Below are positions 41,800 through 50,080 of a DNA stretch of 54,408 nucleotides, piece by piece (position 1 is the stretch's first letter; the number at the start of each line of letters is the position of its first letter). A program made the translations under genes and the position numbers. The DNA is from Henriciella sp. (GTDB lineage Bacteria > Pseudomonadota > Alphaproteobacteria > Caulobacterales > Hyphomonadaceae): the NCBI GenBank assembly GCA_021776655.1, contig JAJFFK010000038.1, forward strand, positions 1-54,408, read 5' to 3'. The notes under the pieces are model-generated. The model was not told where the DNA came from. It worked only from the letters and a program-made list of their open reading frames with translations, and searched no databases.

Positions 41800-42380
41800 T
41801 TGGTGTACTCCTGTACAGCGCTGTATCTGGGGCAGGTTATTTCGTGGTCATTATATAGTCCACAGGCTTGCATCCAGGCATAAACAATTGTTGGCCCGAC
41901 ATATTTGTGGCCGCGTGTCTTGAGCGCCTTGGAGAGGGCCTCGGAGAGGTCTGTTTTGGTTGGCCCGTCGCGATAATCCTTGAGCTGACCAATGATTGGT
42001 TTGCCGTCAACAAAAGACCAGCACCAGTCGGAAAAATCCTCGCCCGTGGACGCCGCGTCGAGATAAGCTTGAGCGTTGCCGATGCACGCCTTGATCTTGT
42101 TCGGACTGCGGATAATACCCGGATTTTGCAGAGCTTTATCAATTCTCGCCTGATCCCACAAGGCAATCTTTTCCGGGTCGTATAGATCAAATTCCTCGCG
42201 CATCGTCTCGCGTTTGCGCAGGATTGTGATCCAGGACAGACCCGCCTGCATCCCGTCGAGTTGCAGCTTTTCCCAGAGGGCGCGGCTGTCATATTCCGGG
42301 CAGCCCCACTCATCGTCATGATAGGCGCGGTACAGCGGATCTTTGGCGGGCGCCCAAGCGCAGTGAACAGGTTCAGTCAT
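41796..42380 (-). CDS. tag: DNA-3-methyladenine glycosylase I
   Basis: Tag removes 3-methyladenine from alkylated DNA in base excision repair. The 194-residue protein has the zinc-binding ends HCAWA (Cys7) with YHDDEWG (His21), and NDHEITC near the C-terminus (His, Cys). MQAGLSWITILRKRE and the NPGIIRSPNKIKACIGNA helix-hairpin-helix region are typical. The glutamate that contacts the base in E. coli (Glu38 of LEGQQAG) is Asp42 here (LDGMQAG), a conservative but notable change. It overlaps ygfZ upstream (ATGA) and the lipoprotein downstream. Confidence 0.93.
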   Translation of the reverse strand: MTEPVHCAWAPAKDPLYRAYHDDEWGCPEYDSRALWEKLQLDGMQAGLSWITILRKRETMREEFDLYDPEKIALWDQARIDKALQNPGIIRSPNKIKACIGNAQAYLDAASTGEDFSDWCWSFVDGKPIIGQLKDYRDGPTKTDLSEALSKALKTRGHKYVGPTIVYAWMQACGLYNDHEITCPRYSAVQEYTK

Positions 42381-43207
42381 GGCTTTAGCAATGCTGCCAT
42401 TTCAGCTTGAAGCCAAGCAGGTTTTTCGACCGTGACAGTGTTTTCACCGATCCTCAGAGGCTGGTTTTCAGCCTCGGCGCGGGCCAAACGGTCGATCCGA
42501 ATGCGTGCCAATGCGATGTCTTTGAAGGCGCTGGATACAACGCCAATCCCCGTTTTAGCGTGTATTTCATCTGCCCGAAACATGTATGATCCGTGTATGA
42601 TGAGCGTACGTTTCCGGATGGTTCCGCGTCGGTGCATTCGGCTGACCACTTCCTGCCCGACAAAACAGCCTTTTTTCAGGTCGATGCCGCCCTGCAAGTC
42701 GAGATTGATCTCAGCCGGGAAAACCTCGGCCGTACCAAAATCTTCGCCCTGTTCGGGAATGCCAAGTGATAGTCGCAAGGCGTCATAGTCAGCCGCCGGT
42801 TTTGCGCCCGGCGCGGGTTGAAAACTTCGGCGCGGCAGATCCGCATGACGAGGATCGACGACCCCGGCTTTATCAGCGCCGGGATGGATGACCACAACCA
42901 GATCATCGCGCAGCTGTATCTCGACCTGGGCGCGCAGCCGAAACATCTTCAAGCGCTTGGTCAGATCACCGGCATGGGCCTTGGCGGTGTCGAGTTGCAC
43001 ACCGTCTTGGGTCCGCAGGGCCAGAAAGTCGGCGATCACCTTGCCTTGCGGCGTCAACAACGCGCCATAGCGTGCTTCACCGACAGACCAATCAGCGGTG
43101 TTATGCGTGACCAGGCGTTCGAGCAGCATGATCGTGTCCGGTCCGGTCAGCGAGACAACGACACGATTTGGCAAATATTCAAGCTGATCTTTGGATGGTG
43201 CTGTCAT
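42377..43207 (-). CDS. ygfZ: folate-binding Fe-S assembly protein YgfZ/CAF17
   Basis: A 276-residue T-protein-like protein that helps maturation or repair of 4Fe-4S enzymes with tetrahydrofolate. The signature KGCFVGQE (179-186, with Cys181) is followed by VVSRMHRRG. The N-terminal part (RVVVSLTGPDTIMLLERLVT-type start) and GALLTPQGKVIADF match the family. It is first in the three-gene operon ygfZ-tag-lipoprotein with ATGA overlaps at both junctions. Confidence 0.94.
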   Translation of the reverse strand: MTAPSKDQLEYLPNRVVVSLTGPDTIMLLERLVTHNTADWSVGEARYGALLTPQGKVIADFLALRTQDGVQLDTAKAHAGDLTKRLKMFRLRAQVEIQLRDDLVVVIHPGADKAGVVDPRHADLPRRSFQPAPGAKPAADYDALRLSLGIPEQGEDFGTAEVFPAEINLDLQGGIDLKKGCFVGQEVVSRMHRRGTIRKRTLIIHGSYMFRADEIHAKTGIGVVSSAFKDIALARIRIDRLARAEAENQPLRIGENTVTVEKPAWLQAEMAALLKP

Positions 43208-43275
43208 GCAGCGGATGTAGGGCGCTTAAGCTTGATTGTCATCGGCGCAGAGCTGTGAGCGGCGGAAAAGATAAC

Positions 43276-43312
43276 AGGCCCGGCGATAAGGGGGCGCCGG
43301 GCCTGCCTTTTT
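43276..43312. terminator. strong hairpin terminator
   Basis: AGGCCCGGCG (43276-43285) pairs perfectly over 10 bp with CGCCGGGCCT (43295-43304). GCCTTTTTAG follows on plus and TTATCTTTT follows on minus, so it can end the outer-membrane protein transcript (minus). Confidence 0.85.
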
Positions 43313-43335
43313 AGTGAGGCACATGACATGCGTCG

Positions 43336-44067
43336 CTAAAATCGGTAGCGCAGACCCGCCGTCAGGGTTGTGCCGTCAAACTTGTCTGCGACGTCGGCGC
43401 TGAACAGGTTTGCGCCGCCACCAATGAAGCGGCGTTCAAAATCGAGATTTCGAATCTGGTAATATCGCGCTTCGCCATAGACTTCCCAATTACTGCCTGT
43501 GCGCAGGGTCAGCCCGCCAGCAAAGGTTCCGGCTAGGCCGGTATCATCGCCGGTGATGGCAAAATTAGGGGCCGTTGCACCGCCGCCCGCATATAGAATG
43601 TTGGCATCCACTTTCGCGACGCCAATGCCGCCGCCGAAATACGGAATGAGGGTCTGACCATCTTGCCAGATCACGTCAGTGTAATTGTTGATCAGGAAGA
43701 AATCGATTGAGGTGTCGCCGCCAAAGCTTTGATTGCCGCTATTGAAGCTGCCAGTGTCGACGTCGGCATCAATGGTTGAATATTCAAGCTCCATGCGCGG
43801 TGTGAAAATGCCGAAAAATTCCCATGGCAGATCGTAGCCAACCACAAACCCATAATTGATGTCACTGTCATATTCTGCGCCGATCCGGGCTGGATCACCC
43901 GCAACACCTGGCGCACCGGCTTCGGGTTGCTGGGTTCCGGTCAAGCTGGCATCGCCTGGAAACCCGCCGCCAACAAACCCACCGACATAGAACTGACCTT
44001 CGGCTGAGGCTGGAAATGCGGTGGCTGCAAGAGCGAGAGCGGACGCTGTGAGTGCAATTTTCAGCAT
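43336..44067 (-). CDS. outer-membrane beta-barrel protein
   Basis: A 243-residue OmpW/Omp_b-brl-like porin-fold protein. Signal peptide MLKIALTASALALAATAFPASA, mature start EGQFYVGGFVGGGFPGD. Alternating strands run through to the C-terminal TLTAGLRYRF, ending in the aromatic residue needed for BAM recognition. The ATG at 44067 is chosen because it starts the signal peptide and AAGGA lies eight bases upstream. Function within the outer membrane is not known. Confidence 0.88.
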   Translation of the reverse strand: MLKIALTASALALAATAFPASAEGQFYVGGFVGGGFPGDASLTGTQQPEAGAPGVAGDPARIGAEYDSDINYGFVVGYDLPWEFFGIFTPRMELEYSTIDADVDTGSFNSGNQSFGGDTSIDFFLINNYTDVIWQDGQTLIPYFGGGIGVAKVDANILYAGGGATAPNFAITGDDTGLAGTFAGGLTLRTGSNWEVYGEARYYQIRNLDFERRFIGGGANLFSADVADKFDGTTLTAGLRYRF

Positions 44068-44447
44068 GGAATTATCCTTCTTTTCGGTTCGAATTTTTAT
44101 ATTTTCCGGATTTATAGTCCAGCGCTGCGTCTCACGCTGCAAACACTTGATCAACTCAGATCACGAGGAATTGAGGTCGCAATTTGCCGAAACAGGCGGT
44201 TAGCCACAGGTTTCTGCAAAAAGGATATATCTGTTTTTTCGAAATGACTTGAATTCCTCGCAACAGCAGCAGATATTGTTGACGCGTGCGTCACCCAAAT
44301 GTGGCCTCGCAGCCATATCCCCTTTGTGGCTTGTCTACGGACCGATACAGGATGGTTGATCATACGTGATCAGCCGTCCTGTATGCGTTTTAGCCAGAAG
44401 GTGCCCATGCGAAAGCCTGTTCTTTTCGCGGGTGACAGGCTAACAAA
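44068..44447. other. intergenic region with long hairpin
   Basis: This 380-bp divergent region carries the promoters of the outer-membrane protein and the ThDP enzyme. Its clearest element is the 18-bp hairpin at 44345-44384, listed separately. A 51-codon open frame on plus (from about 44307) runs through that hairpin and has no ribosome binding site, so I do not call it a gene. Confidence 0.6.
44345..44384. promoter_or_regulatory. 18-bp hairpin with TACG tetraloop
   Basis: 44345-44362 (ATACAGGATGGTTGATCA) pairs with 44367-44384 with 16 Watson-Crick and two G-T pairs; the loop is TACG, a UNCG-type stable tetraloop in RNA. GCGTTTTAG follows on plus. It lies about 64 bp before the ThDP enzyme start, so it could be a leader structure, an operator palindrome or the end of a small transcript. 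Confidence 0.55.
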
Positions 44448-46043
44448 ATGCACAAGATAGCGAAAGACCAAGCCATGAGCGGACATGATGATCAAGTGAT
44501 AACCGGGGCGCAGGCGCTGGTCGCGACCTTGGCGGACAATGGCGTATCGGCTTGTTTTGCCAATCCCGGAACCTCGGAAATGCATTTGGTGACGGCGCTG
44601 GATGGTGAACCACGCATCCGGTCAGTGCTGTGCCTGTTTGAAGGGGTTGCGACCGGGGCGGCGGATGGCTTTGCGCGCGTCTCCGGCGTGCCAGCGATGA
44701 CCTTGTTGCATCTCGGGGCTGGCTACATGAATGGCGGGGCCAATCTGCATAATGCCAAGCGTGCGCACACGCCGGTGATCAATGTGGTTGGCGATCATGC
44801 TGTGGCGCACCTGAAATATGATGCGCCGCTGACGTCGAATATTGTCGGTCTGGCCGGGCCGAACTCGACCTGGATCAAATCGGCAGACAAAGTTGGTGAT
44901 ACTGGCAGGCTGGCAAGCGAGGCTTTTGCCGCGAGCTATGGCCCGAAACCTGGGCCGGTGACTTTATTGTTGCCAGCGGATGCGGCGTGGGATGAAGGCG
45001 GCGTTACAGGCGATGTGGTCACGCCGTCGCCCTTGCGCGCGGTACCAGCCGTCAAGATTGAAGCGGCGGCAGCGGCGATCAAGGCGGCCAGCCAACCGGT
45101 TGTGTTGATCAATGGCAGCGCGCTGGGCACGGCAGGGCTGGACGCAGCAGCGCGGCTAAAAACAGCAGGTGTGCGGATCATGACCGACACGTTCTATGCC
45201 AGGATGCGGCGCGGCGCAGGGGTTTTTGCGCCAGAGCGGATGCAGTATTTCGCCGAAGGCGCGATGGCTGACCTCGATGGCAGCGACCTTATGGTCGTGG
45301 CCGGAACCAGCCTGCCAGTGGCGTTCTTTGCTTATCCAGACAAGCCCAGCCTGCTCGTGCCGGAAGGCTGCGAGACGTTTATTCTGGGTGGGCCAGACAG
45401 TGACAGTGCCACGGCGCTATCGCAGCTGGCCGATGCTTTGGGCGCGACCGACCGCGCGGCTGTTGAGGTGCTGAACCTGCCTGAGATGCCGGCCGGGGAG
45501 CTGAATGCTGTCTCGGTTGGGCAGAGCCTCGCTCGGCATATGCCAGAGGACGCCTTGGTCAGTGATGATGGGGTGTCGAATGGCTTGATGTGCTATCTCC
45601 CGACCCAGGCGGCGCGTCCGCATGACTGGATGATGCTGACCGGCGGGGCGATCGGGCAGGGCATGCCGCTGGCGCTCGGCGCGGCCATCGCGGCGCCGGA
45701 TCGCAAAGTGATCTGTCTGTCAGGCGACGGCGCGGGCATGTATACCGTTCAGGCCCTGTGGAGCATGGCGCGTGAAGGGGCTGACGTCACCACGATTGTA
45801 TTCGTGAACCATTCCTATCGAATTTTGAACATTGAGCTTTACCGTACCGGCGCGGGCAATCCCGGCCCGACGGCGAAGGATATGCTGTCAATTGGTCGTC
45901 CTGATATTGATTGGGTCGCCCTGTCACAGGCCATGGGCGTGCCTGCAGTTGAGGCGACGACGGCGGAAAGTTTCGACACGGCGCTGGACCACGCAATGGC
46001 CACGCCTGGGCCACATTTGATCGCTGCAAGGGTGCCAGGTTAA
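44448..46043 (+). CDS. ThDP-dependent acetolactate-synthase-like enzyme
   Basis: A 531-residue ThDP enzyme of the IlvB/benzoylformate decarboxylase superfamily. The cofactor-activating glutamate is Glu65 (CLFEGVATGAADG); FANPGTSE and LLHLGAGYMNGGANLHNAKR match the 'acetolactate synthase large subunit' paralogues that lack a partner. The Mg2+/diphosphate motif begins GDGAGMY (about 426) and ends VNHSYRIL where classical enzymes have NN. No regulatory subunit gene is next to it, so branched-chain synthesis is doubtful and a 2-keto-acid decarboxylase-type reaction is as likely. An internal ATG at 44475 is an alternative start. Confidence 0.85.
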   Translation: MHKIAKDQAMSGHDDQVITGAQALVATLADNGVSACFANPGTSEMHLVTALDGEPRIRSVLCLFEGVATGAADGFARVSGVPAMTLLHLGAGYMNGGANLHNAKRAHTPVINVVGDHAVAHLKYDAPLTSNIVGLAGPNSTWIKSADKVGDTGRLASEAFAASYGPKPGPVTLLLPADAAWDEGGVTGDVVTPSPLRAVPAVKIEAAAAAIKAASQPVVLINGSALGTAGLDAAARLKTAGVRIMTDTFYARMRRGAGVFAPERMQYFAEGAMADLDGSDLMVVAGTSLPVAFFAYPDKPSLLVPEGCETFILGGPDSDSATALSQLADALGATDRAAVEVLNLPEMPAGELNAVSVGQSLARHMPEDALVSDDGVSNGLMCYLPTQAARPHDWMMLTGGAIGQGMPLALGAAIAAPDRKVICLSGDGAGMYTVQALWSMAREGADVTTIVFVNHSYRILNIELYRTGAGNPGPTAKDMLSIGRPDIDWVALSQAMGVPAVEATTAESFDTALDHAMATPGPHLIAARVPG

Positions 46044-46216
46044 CGCCAAACCCCTGATCTGTTAACACACTGCCATTTCAAGCGCTTGTGCGTTAACCTT
46101 AACGCAAATCCTGTGCTGCATTCTCTCCTCATCGCCGAGGTATTTGGTGAGATGATGGTGGGTGTCCCGGACGCTGAAAACAGTGCCGGGGGACTCTCAA
46201 ACGAGAGGAATGCAAG

Positions 46217-46495
46217 ATGGCTTATTCAGATATGTCCGCAGAGATTGCACCAGAGTTTGGTCTGGTCGCTGATACGGCAACAGGTCAAGAGCTTTACCGG
46301 GTCGGACTGGCCTATTCAGAAGGCGTTGGTGCAGACCAGGACCTGATCGAAGCGCATAAATGGTTCAACCTGGCTGTGATGAAGGGATCTGACGAGGCAA
46401 AAATTTGCCGGTCCGAGATCGCTGACCTGCTGGCCAAGGATGATATCAAGTCGGCACTGGTTGCGGCGCGGGCCTGGTTGAAACTGGCAAATTAG
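46217..46495 (+). CDS. Sel1-repeat-like small protein
   Basis: A 92-residue protein containing one clear Sel1/TPR-like helix pair: GLAYSEGVGADQDLIEAHKW then FNLAVMKGSDEAK (about 34-66), with the A..W.x.AA. pattern of Sel1 repeats. GAGAGGAATG precedes the ATG. Homologous short single-repeat proteins are widespread in alphaproteobacteria; likely a protein-interaction module. It follows the ThDP gene after 173 bp and converges on the membrane-protein gene. Confidence 0.8.
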   Translation: MAYSDMSAEIAPEFGLVADTATGQELYRVGLAYSEGVGADQDLIEAHKWFNLAVMKGSDEAKICRSEIADLLAKDDIKSALVAARAWLKLAN

Positions 46496-46506
46496 GGTTT
46501 TAGACT

Positions 46507-47157
46507 CTAAACACTTCGTCTTTTTGGTCTGAGCGTCAGCAATGACAATGCGAAAATCAGGACGTGCGCGGTATTCATTGCGGTCGGCAAGACCCATTGG
46601 CCAATCGCTGGCACGGAGAAGTAGACGACGAATATCAGACCGACCAAAGCGGCGGGACTGAACAGCGCCATCCAGCGCGGGTAGCGGCTTTGGCCACTGG
46701 CGACGAACCAGACCCAGGCGAGCGAGAAGATCGCGATGGCCGCGCGCAGGACGTTGATCAGCGGCTCATTCCAGGCTGAGAATGTCGCGACAAGCCCGCT
46801 CGGCGAGGCACCATCGGCAACGGATCGCACCGCTTCGGCGATGAAAATGCGTTGCCCCATCCACACCGTCGCAATGATGAAGGCATAAGCCATGATCAGG
46901 AATAAAACGGTTATCAGGCGCGGACGATGCGGGGCGAGATTAAAGCAGAGATGGATATAGCCAAGCAGGTAAAGCGGCGCCGCCAAGACGGACATCCAAT
47001 AGCCCATTTCCTGGCGCTCAACACCAATCGCGCCGAGATAGGCATAGCCCGCATCGCCGTAATCGCTACCCGGTTGCAGCTGTAGCATGCCCTCACCAAT
47101 GCCAACCACCAGCGCCCCGATCAGGCCACACAATCCAAATATATATGCGCGGCTCAT
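46507..47157 (-). CDS. multi-TM membrane protein (DUF6796-like)
   Basis: A 216-residue integral membrane protein with about six predicted helices (FGLCGLIGALVVGIGEGML, LAAPLYLLGYIHLCFNL, VLFLIMAYAFIIATVW and so on). The GEGMLQ-PGSDY-like region after helix 1 and the general layout fit the DUF6796 group; I am moderately sure of the family only. Its ATG overlaps the stop of the FG-GAP gene (ATGA at 47154-47157), so it is translationally coupled. Confidence 0.7.
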   Translation of the reverse strand: MSRAYIFGLCGLIGALVVGIGEGMLQLQPGSDYGDAGYAYLGAIGVERQEMGYWMSVLAAPLYLLGYIHLCFNLAPHRPRLITVLFLIMAYAFIIATVWMGQRIFIAEAVRSVADGASPSGLVATFSAWNEPLINVLRAAIAIFSLAWVWFVASGQSRYPRWMALFSPAALVGLIFVVYFSVPAIGQWVLPTAMNTAHVLIFALSLLTLRPKRRSV

Positions 47158-48791
47158 TCTGACCGTTCCGTCCGCAGGTCGAGCGGTGTGTCGATCTGCC
47201 AGTCATCGAACACGGCGCGTTCACGGCCCGGCTGAACAATCGTCACAGACTGAACTTGCGAGCTGTCTCCCAAGCCAATCATGAGCTTGTGAGTCTGGTC
47301 AGAAGACAGGCCCTGACTGGCTATTACTTGACGATATATCGTTCGATCTGGTGTGATAACCTCGATACGGGTCGAGAGGACATCCGCAGTATCGTCCATA
47401 AGAATGGTCAAGACATTGCGGTTCTCGGTCTGATTCAAGAAGGCCTTGCTCGGTCCATTGAGATTGGCCCAGACCAGATCGGGCAGGCTGTCGCCATTGA
47501 AATCACCGATCAGCGGACTGATCGCAAACAGTCGATTTTGCACGCCGACGCGCTTCTCGACCGGGCTGAATGTCTCGCCTTGATTGTTCTGCATGATCTT
47601 GCCCGTATAGCGGTGAATGATCGCCGGAGGTCCAAATTTGGCGTAATTCTGCGCAATAATCAAATCATCCCAGCCATCAAGGTTCATGTCCGCCGCAACG
47701 GTGCCCCAGCCAAAGCCGATACGTGCGGCTTTACGCGGTTTGGCGGTGTCTGAAAAAACCGCGCCGCCAGAATTTTCAAACAGCATGTAGAGCGGGTTGA
47801 ACGCGACCTCTTCGGGCAAGTCACCGCGCAGTAAAGCGCTCGGCATTGTGTGTCCGACATTCGAAAAATACAGATCAACAAAGCCATTTCCGCTCAGGTC
47901 CCCGGCGGCAATGCCCATTGGGTAGGATTTCTGCGACGGGTTGGGCAGCGGCGTCAGCGGCGGCTGACCGTCATTGCGCCATGTCTCGACCACGCCTGTA
48001 TCCTGAGCGATGGTGAGGTCCGGGTCGCCGTCATTGTCGAGATCTGCGAACACCGCTGTGAAGCGATTATGCTGGCTATCCAGGCCATAATCTTCGGTGG
48101 CATCACGCCACGTCGTGCCATCACCCGTGCCCAGCAAGAGGTGGCTGAAACCGCCATATGTGTCACTGAAATTTGTTTGACCATCGACCAGATCATTGCG
48201 GATATAGCCTGAAACATACAGGTCAGTTAGCCCGTCAGCATTGAGGTCACCCAGCGCAATTGACAGCGGCGTGCTGGTCTCATTCAAGGTGATGTCTATC
48301 TTGCCACCGGTCAGGCGATAGCCATTATTGAGATATAACCAGAGACCACTTTCGCGCGCGATGATCAGGTCGGAATAGCCGTTGCGATCAACATCAATGG
48401 ACGCCCCGCCCAAGGTCGCATCGCCGCTCAGCTTGGTCAGGTCATGCCCGAGGGCAATATCGATAAAGGCGTTCTTGTCAGGGTCATACGTGAACAGCGC
48501 GTCGGCTTGCCCGCGCCCGCCGCCAAGGAAAATTTCGTCGCTTAGGTCACCGTCAATATCGATCACCACGCCTGCCATGAAAGGCAGCGAGCCGGTCTTT
48601 TTCGATAGGTCAGTTCGGTTATGAAAGGGCAAGGACACTTCAGCCATGACCAGATCGGTTTGACCTTGCGGACGCCATTCAAGCTGAAACAGGCGAAACC
48701 CAAGCCAGCCCGAGCCAAGCAGGAAAAGTAAAACCGTGCCAACTCCGACGCTGCCACAGCCAAACCAGAACCACTTTTTGAGGTGCGCCAT
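47154..48791 (-). CDS. FG-GAP/VCBS and ASPIC repeat membrane protein
   Basis: A 545-residue protein with one N-terminal membrane anchor (about 8-32), then repeated beta-propeller blades with calcium-type motifs (DIDGDLSDE, DVDRNGYSD, DLNADGLTD, DLDNDGDPD, DLSGNGFVD, DMNLDGWDD, DFNGDSLPD), and a C-terminal UnbV/ASPIC-like end (QGLSSDQTHKLMIGLGDSSQ). So it is a seven-bladed extracytoplasmic propeller likely to bind a ligand or partner. It is coupled to the multi-TM protein downstream. Its Shine-Dalgarno GGGAGGG is in the 3' half of a hairpin at 48795-48825. Confidence 0.85.
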   Translation of the reverse strand: MAHLKKWFWFGCGSVGVGTVLLFLLGSGWLGFRLFQLEWRPQGQTDLVMAEVSLPFHNRTDLSKKTGSLPFMAGVVIDIDGDLSDEIFLGGGRGQADALFTYDPDKNAFIDIALGHDLTKLSGDATLGGASIDVDRNGYSDLIIARESGLWLYLNNGYRLTGGKIDITLNETSTPLSIALGDLNADGLTDLYVSGYIRNDLVDGQTNFSDTYGGFSHLLLGTGDGTTWRDATEDYGLDSQHNRFTAVFADLDNDGDPDLTIAQDTGVVETWRNDGQPPLTPLPNPSQKSYPMGIAAGDLSGNGFVDLYFSNVGHTMPSALLRGDLPEEVAFNPLYMLFENSGGAVFSDTAKPRKAARIGFGWGTVAADMNLDGWDDLIIAQNYAKFGPPAIIHRYTGKIMQNNQGETFSPVEKRVGVQNRLFAISPLIGDFNGDSLPDLVWANLNGPSKAFLNQTENRNVLTILMDDTADVLSTRIEVITPDRTIYRQVIASQGLSSDQTHKLMIGLGDSSQVQSVTIVQPGRERAVFDDWQIDTPLDLRTERSE

Positions 48792-48794
48792 GAA

Positions 48795-48825
48795 AATACC
48801 CTCCCAAGTATTTCGAGAGGGTATT
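48795..48825 (-). promoter_or_regulatory. hairpin sequestering the FG-GAP gene Shine-Dalgarno
   Basis: On minus, AATACCCTC (48825-48817) pairs over 9 bp with GAGGGTATT (48803-48795). The latter contains the GGGAGGG ribosome binding site, five or six bases before the ATG at 48791. The loop is 13 bases. This is the geometry of an RNA thermometer or other translational switch. Confidence 0.55.
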
Positions 48826-48886
48826 CTGACACTAAATCTGCGCGGTGCAAAACACAGTTTTGTTAGCGCGTCTGTGTAATTGCGGA

Positions 48887-49582
48887 TTAGCTCTCATTGT
48901 AGCGATAGCCGACACCGTACAGCGTTTCAATTGAGTCGAATTCCTTGTCGCCCTCACGGAACTTCTTGCGCAGGCGTTTGATGTGGCTGTCTATGGTGCG
49001 ATCATCGACATAGATCTGGTCATCATAGGCCGCATCCATCAGCTGATCGCGGGACTTCACATAGCCCGGACGTTGAGCCAGCGCTTGCAGGATCAGAAAC
49101 TCTGTCACGGTCAAGCGGACCGGGTGACCGTCCCATGAGCAGGCGTGGCGGTTTGTATCAAGCGTCAGACGCCCGCGCATGATGGGTTTGACATCACCCT
49201 CTTCAGGCGCAGCGTCGGGCGAACGAGAGCGGCGCAGAACGGCTTTGACCCGCTCTGACAAGAGACGGTTCGAACAAGGTTTACGGACAAAATCATCGGC
49301 ACCGATATTGAAGCCGATCACCTCGTCAATCTCTTCATCCTTGGAGGTCAGAAAAATCACAGGCAATTCAGATGTTTGGCGCAGGCGCTTGAGCAGTTCC
49401 ATGCCATCCATTTTGGGCATTTTTACATCCAGGATTGCAATATCAGGCGGGCTGTCAGTGAGCGCGCCGAGCGCGGCCAGGCCATCATGATATGTCCGCA
49501 CATCATAGCCTTCCGCTTCAAAGAAAATTTTCAGAGATGTGACGATGTTCTCGTCGTCATCTACCAGTGCCAGTGTGGTCAT
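48887..49582 (-). CDS. chvI: response regulator, ChvI type
   Basis: A 231-residue OmpR-family regulator: receiver with DDDEN acid cluster (8-12), phosphoacceptor Asp52 (AILDVKMP), Thr79 region (IFLTSK), Lys101 (FVRKPC) and a winged helix with [12 protein letters not shown] and [20 protein letters not shown]. The closest known pattern is alphaproteobacterial ChvI, which responds to envelope stress or acid with the kinase ChvG. ChvG is normally the next gene; here the next gene is the FG-GAP protein, so the kinase must be elsewhere. The symbol is therefore a family assignment. Confidence 0.85.
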   Translation of the reverse strand: MTTLALVDDDENIVTSLKIFFEAEGYDVRTYHDGLAALGALTDSPPDIAILDVKMPKMDGMELLKRLRQTSELPVIFLTSKDEEIDEVIGFNIGADDFVRKPCSNRLLSERVKAVLRRSRSPDAAPEEGDVKPIMRGRLTLDTNRHACSWDGHPVRLTVTEFLILQALAQRPGYVKSRDQLMDAAYDDQIYVDDRTIDSHIKRLRKKFREGDKEFDSIETLYGVGYRYNES

Positions 49583-50080
49583 GGGTCAGCCTCCTCATGG
49601 TTGAACGCCCGGTCTTGCGCCAGATTGGACGTCCATTAGGCCCTTGAACCACGGTTCGCTGGCCGCCGGAAGCCCCCGGCTTGTGTAAAATGAGTTAAAA
49701 CAAGGCAATGGGGCAGGGGTTTGTGGGGATTGAGGCGATTTGACGAAGCGGGCGGGTTTACGCTGCCTTATTTGAAGCAAGGCGAGTTTGAACGTGATAT
49801 CTGCTTCTGGCGTCTGAGGGGGACAAAGCCCGCCTCGTCGCCCCGCGGCGGTCCCTCATCCTGAGCTTGTCGAAGGACGAGGGACACTGAGGTTCGCTAA
49901 CGAAAGCCTCGTGAGCCCGCCTTTATCCTTCGACAAGCTCAGGATGAGGCTATTTGGAATGTGACTGTTATCGGCGCCAAAGCGGATATTAGCTTTTTAT
50001 AGGTCCTGACCCTAGTTCAAATTCCAATGCCTACTCTTGGCCAAAGGAGACCGAACCCAATATCGTTTTGGAATTTGCGA
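49583..50080. other. intergenic region with E3 repeat
   Basis: About 500 bp without a gene. It holds the promoter of chvI (minus), the E-type repeat at 49854-49949 and a perfect 10-bp inverted repeat CAAATTCCAA (50018-50027)/TTGGAATTTG (50068-50077) just past the CoxE stop, whose 40-base loop holds a short GC-rich segment. No other gene candidate is seen. Confidence 0.6.
49854..49949. repeat. E-type inverted repeat, copy 3
   Basis: Perfect 23-bp arms at 49854-49876 and 49927-49949, beginning CCTCATCCTGAGCTTGTCG. The GCCTTTATCC extension is on the right arm here, so this copy is in the opposite orientation to copies 1 and 2. Confidence 0.9.

Noticed and set aside
44307-44462. 51-codon plus frame upstream of the ThDP gene
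   Set aside because: It reads through the 18-bp hairpin, lacks a ribosome binding site and ends just inside the next gene.
46044-46216. Riboswitch in the leader of the Sel1-like gene
   Set aside because: Only a short GC-rich hairpin (TCCCGG/CCGGGGA) is visible; no known riboswitch core.
46086-46346. 86-residue plus frame overlapping the Sel1-like gene
   Set aside because: Different frame, no ribosome binding site, codon pattern unlike the neighbours; the Sel1-like frame has a clear motif.
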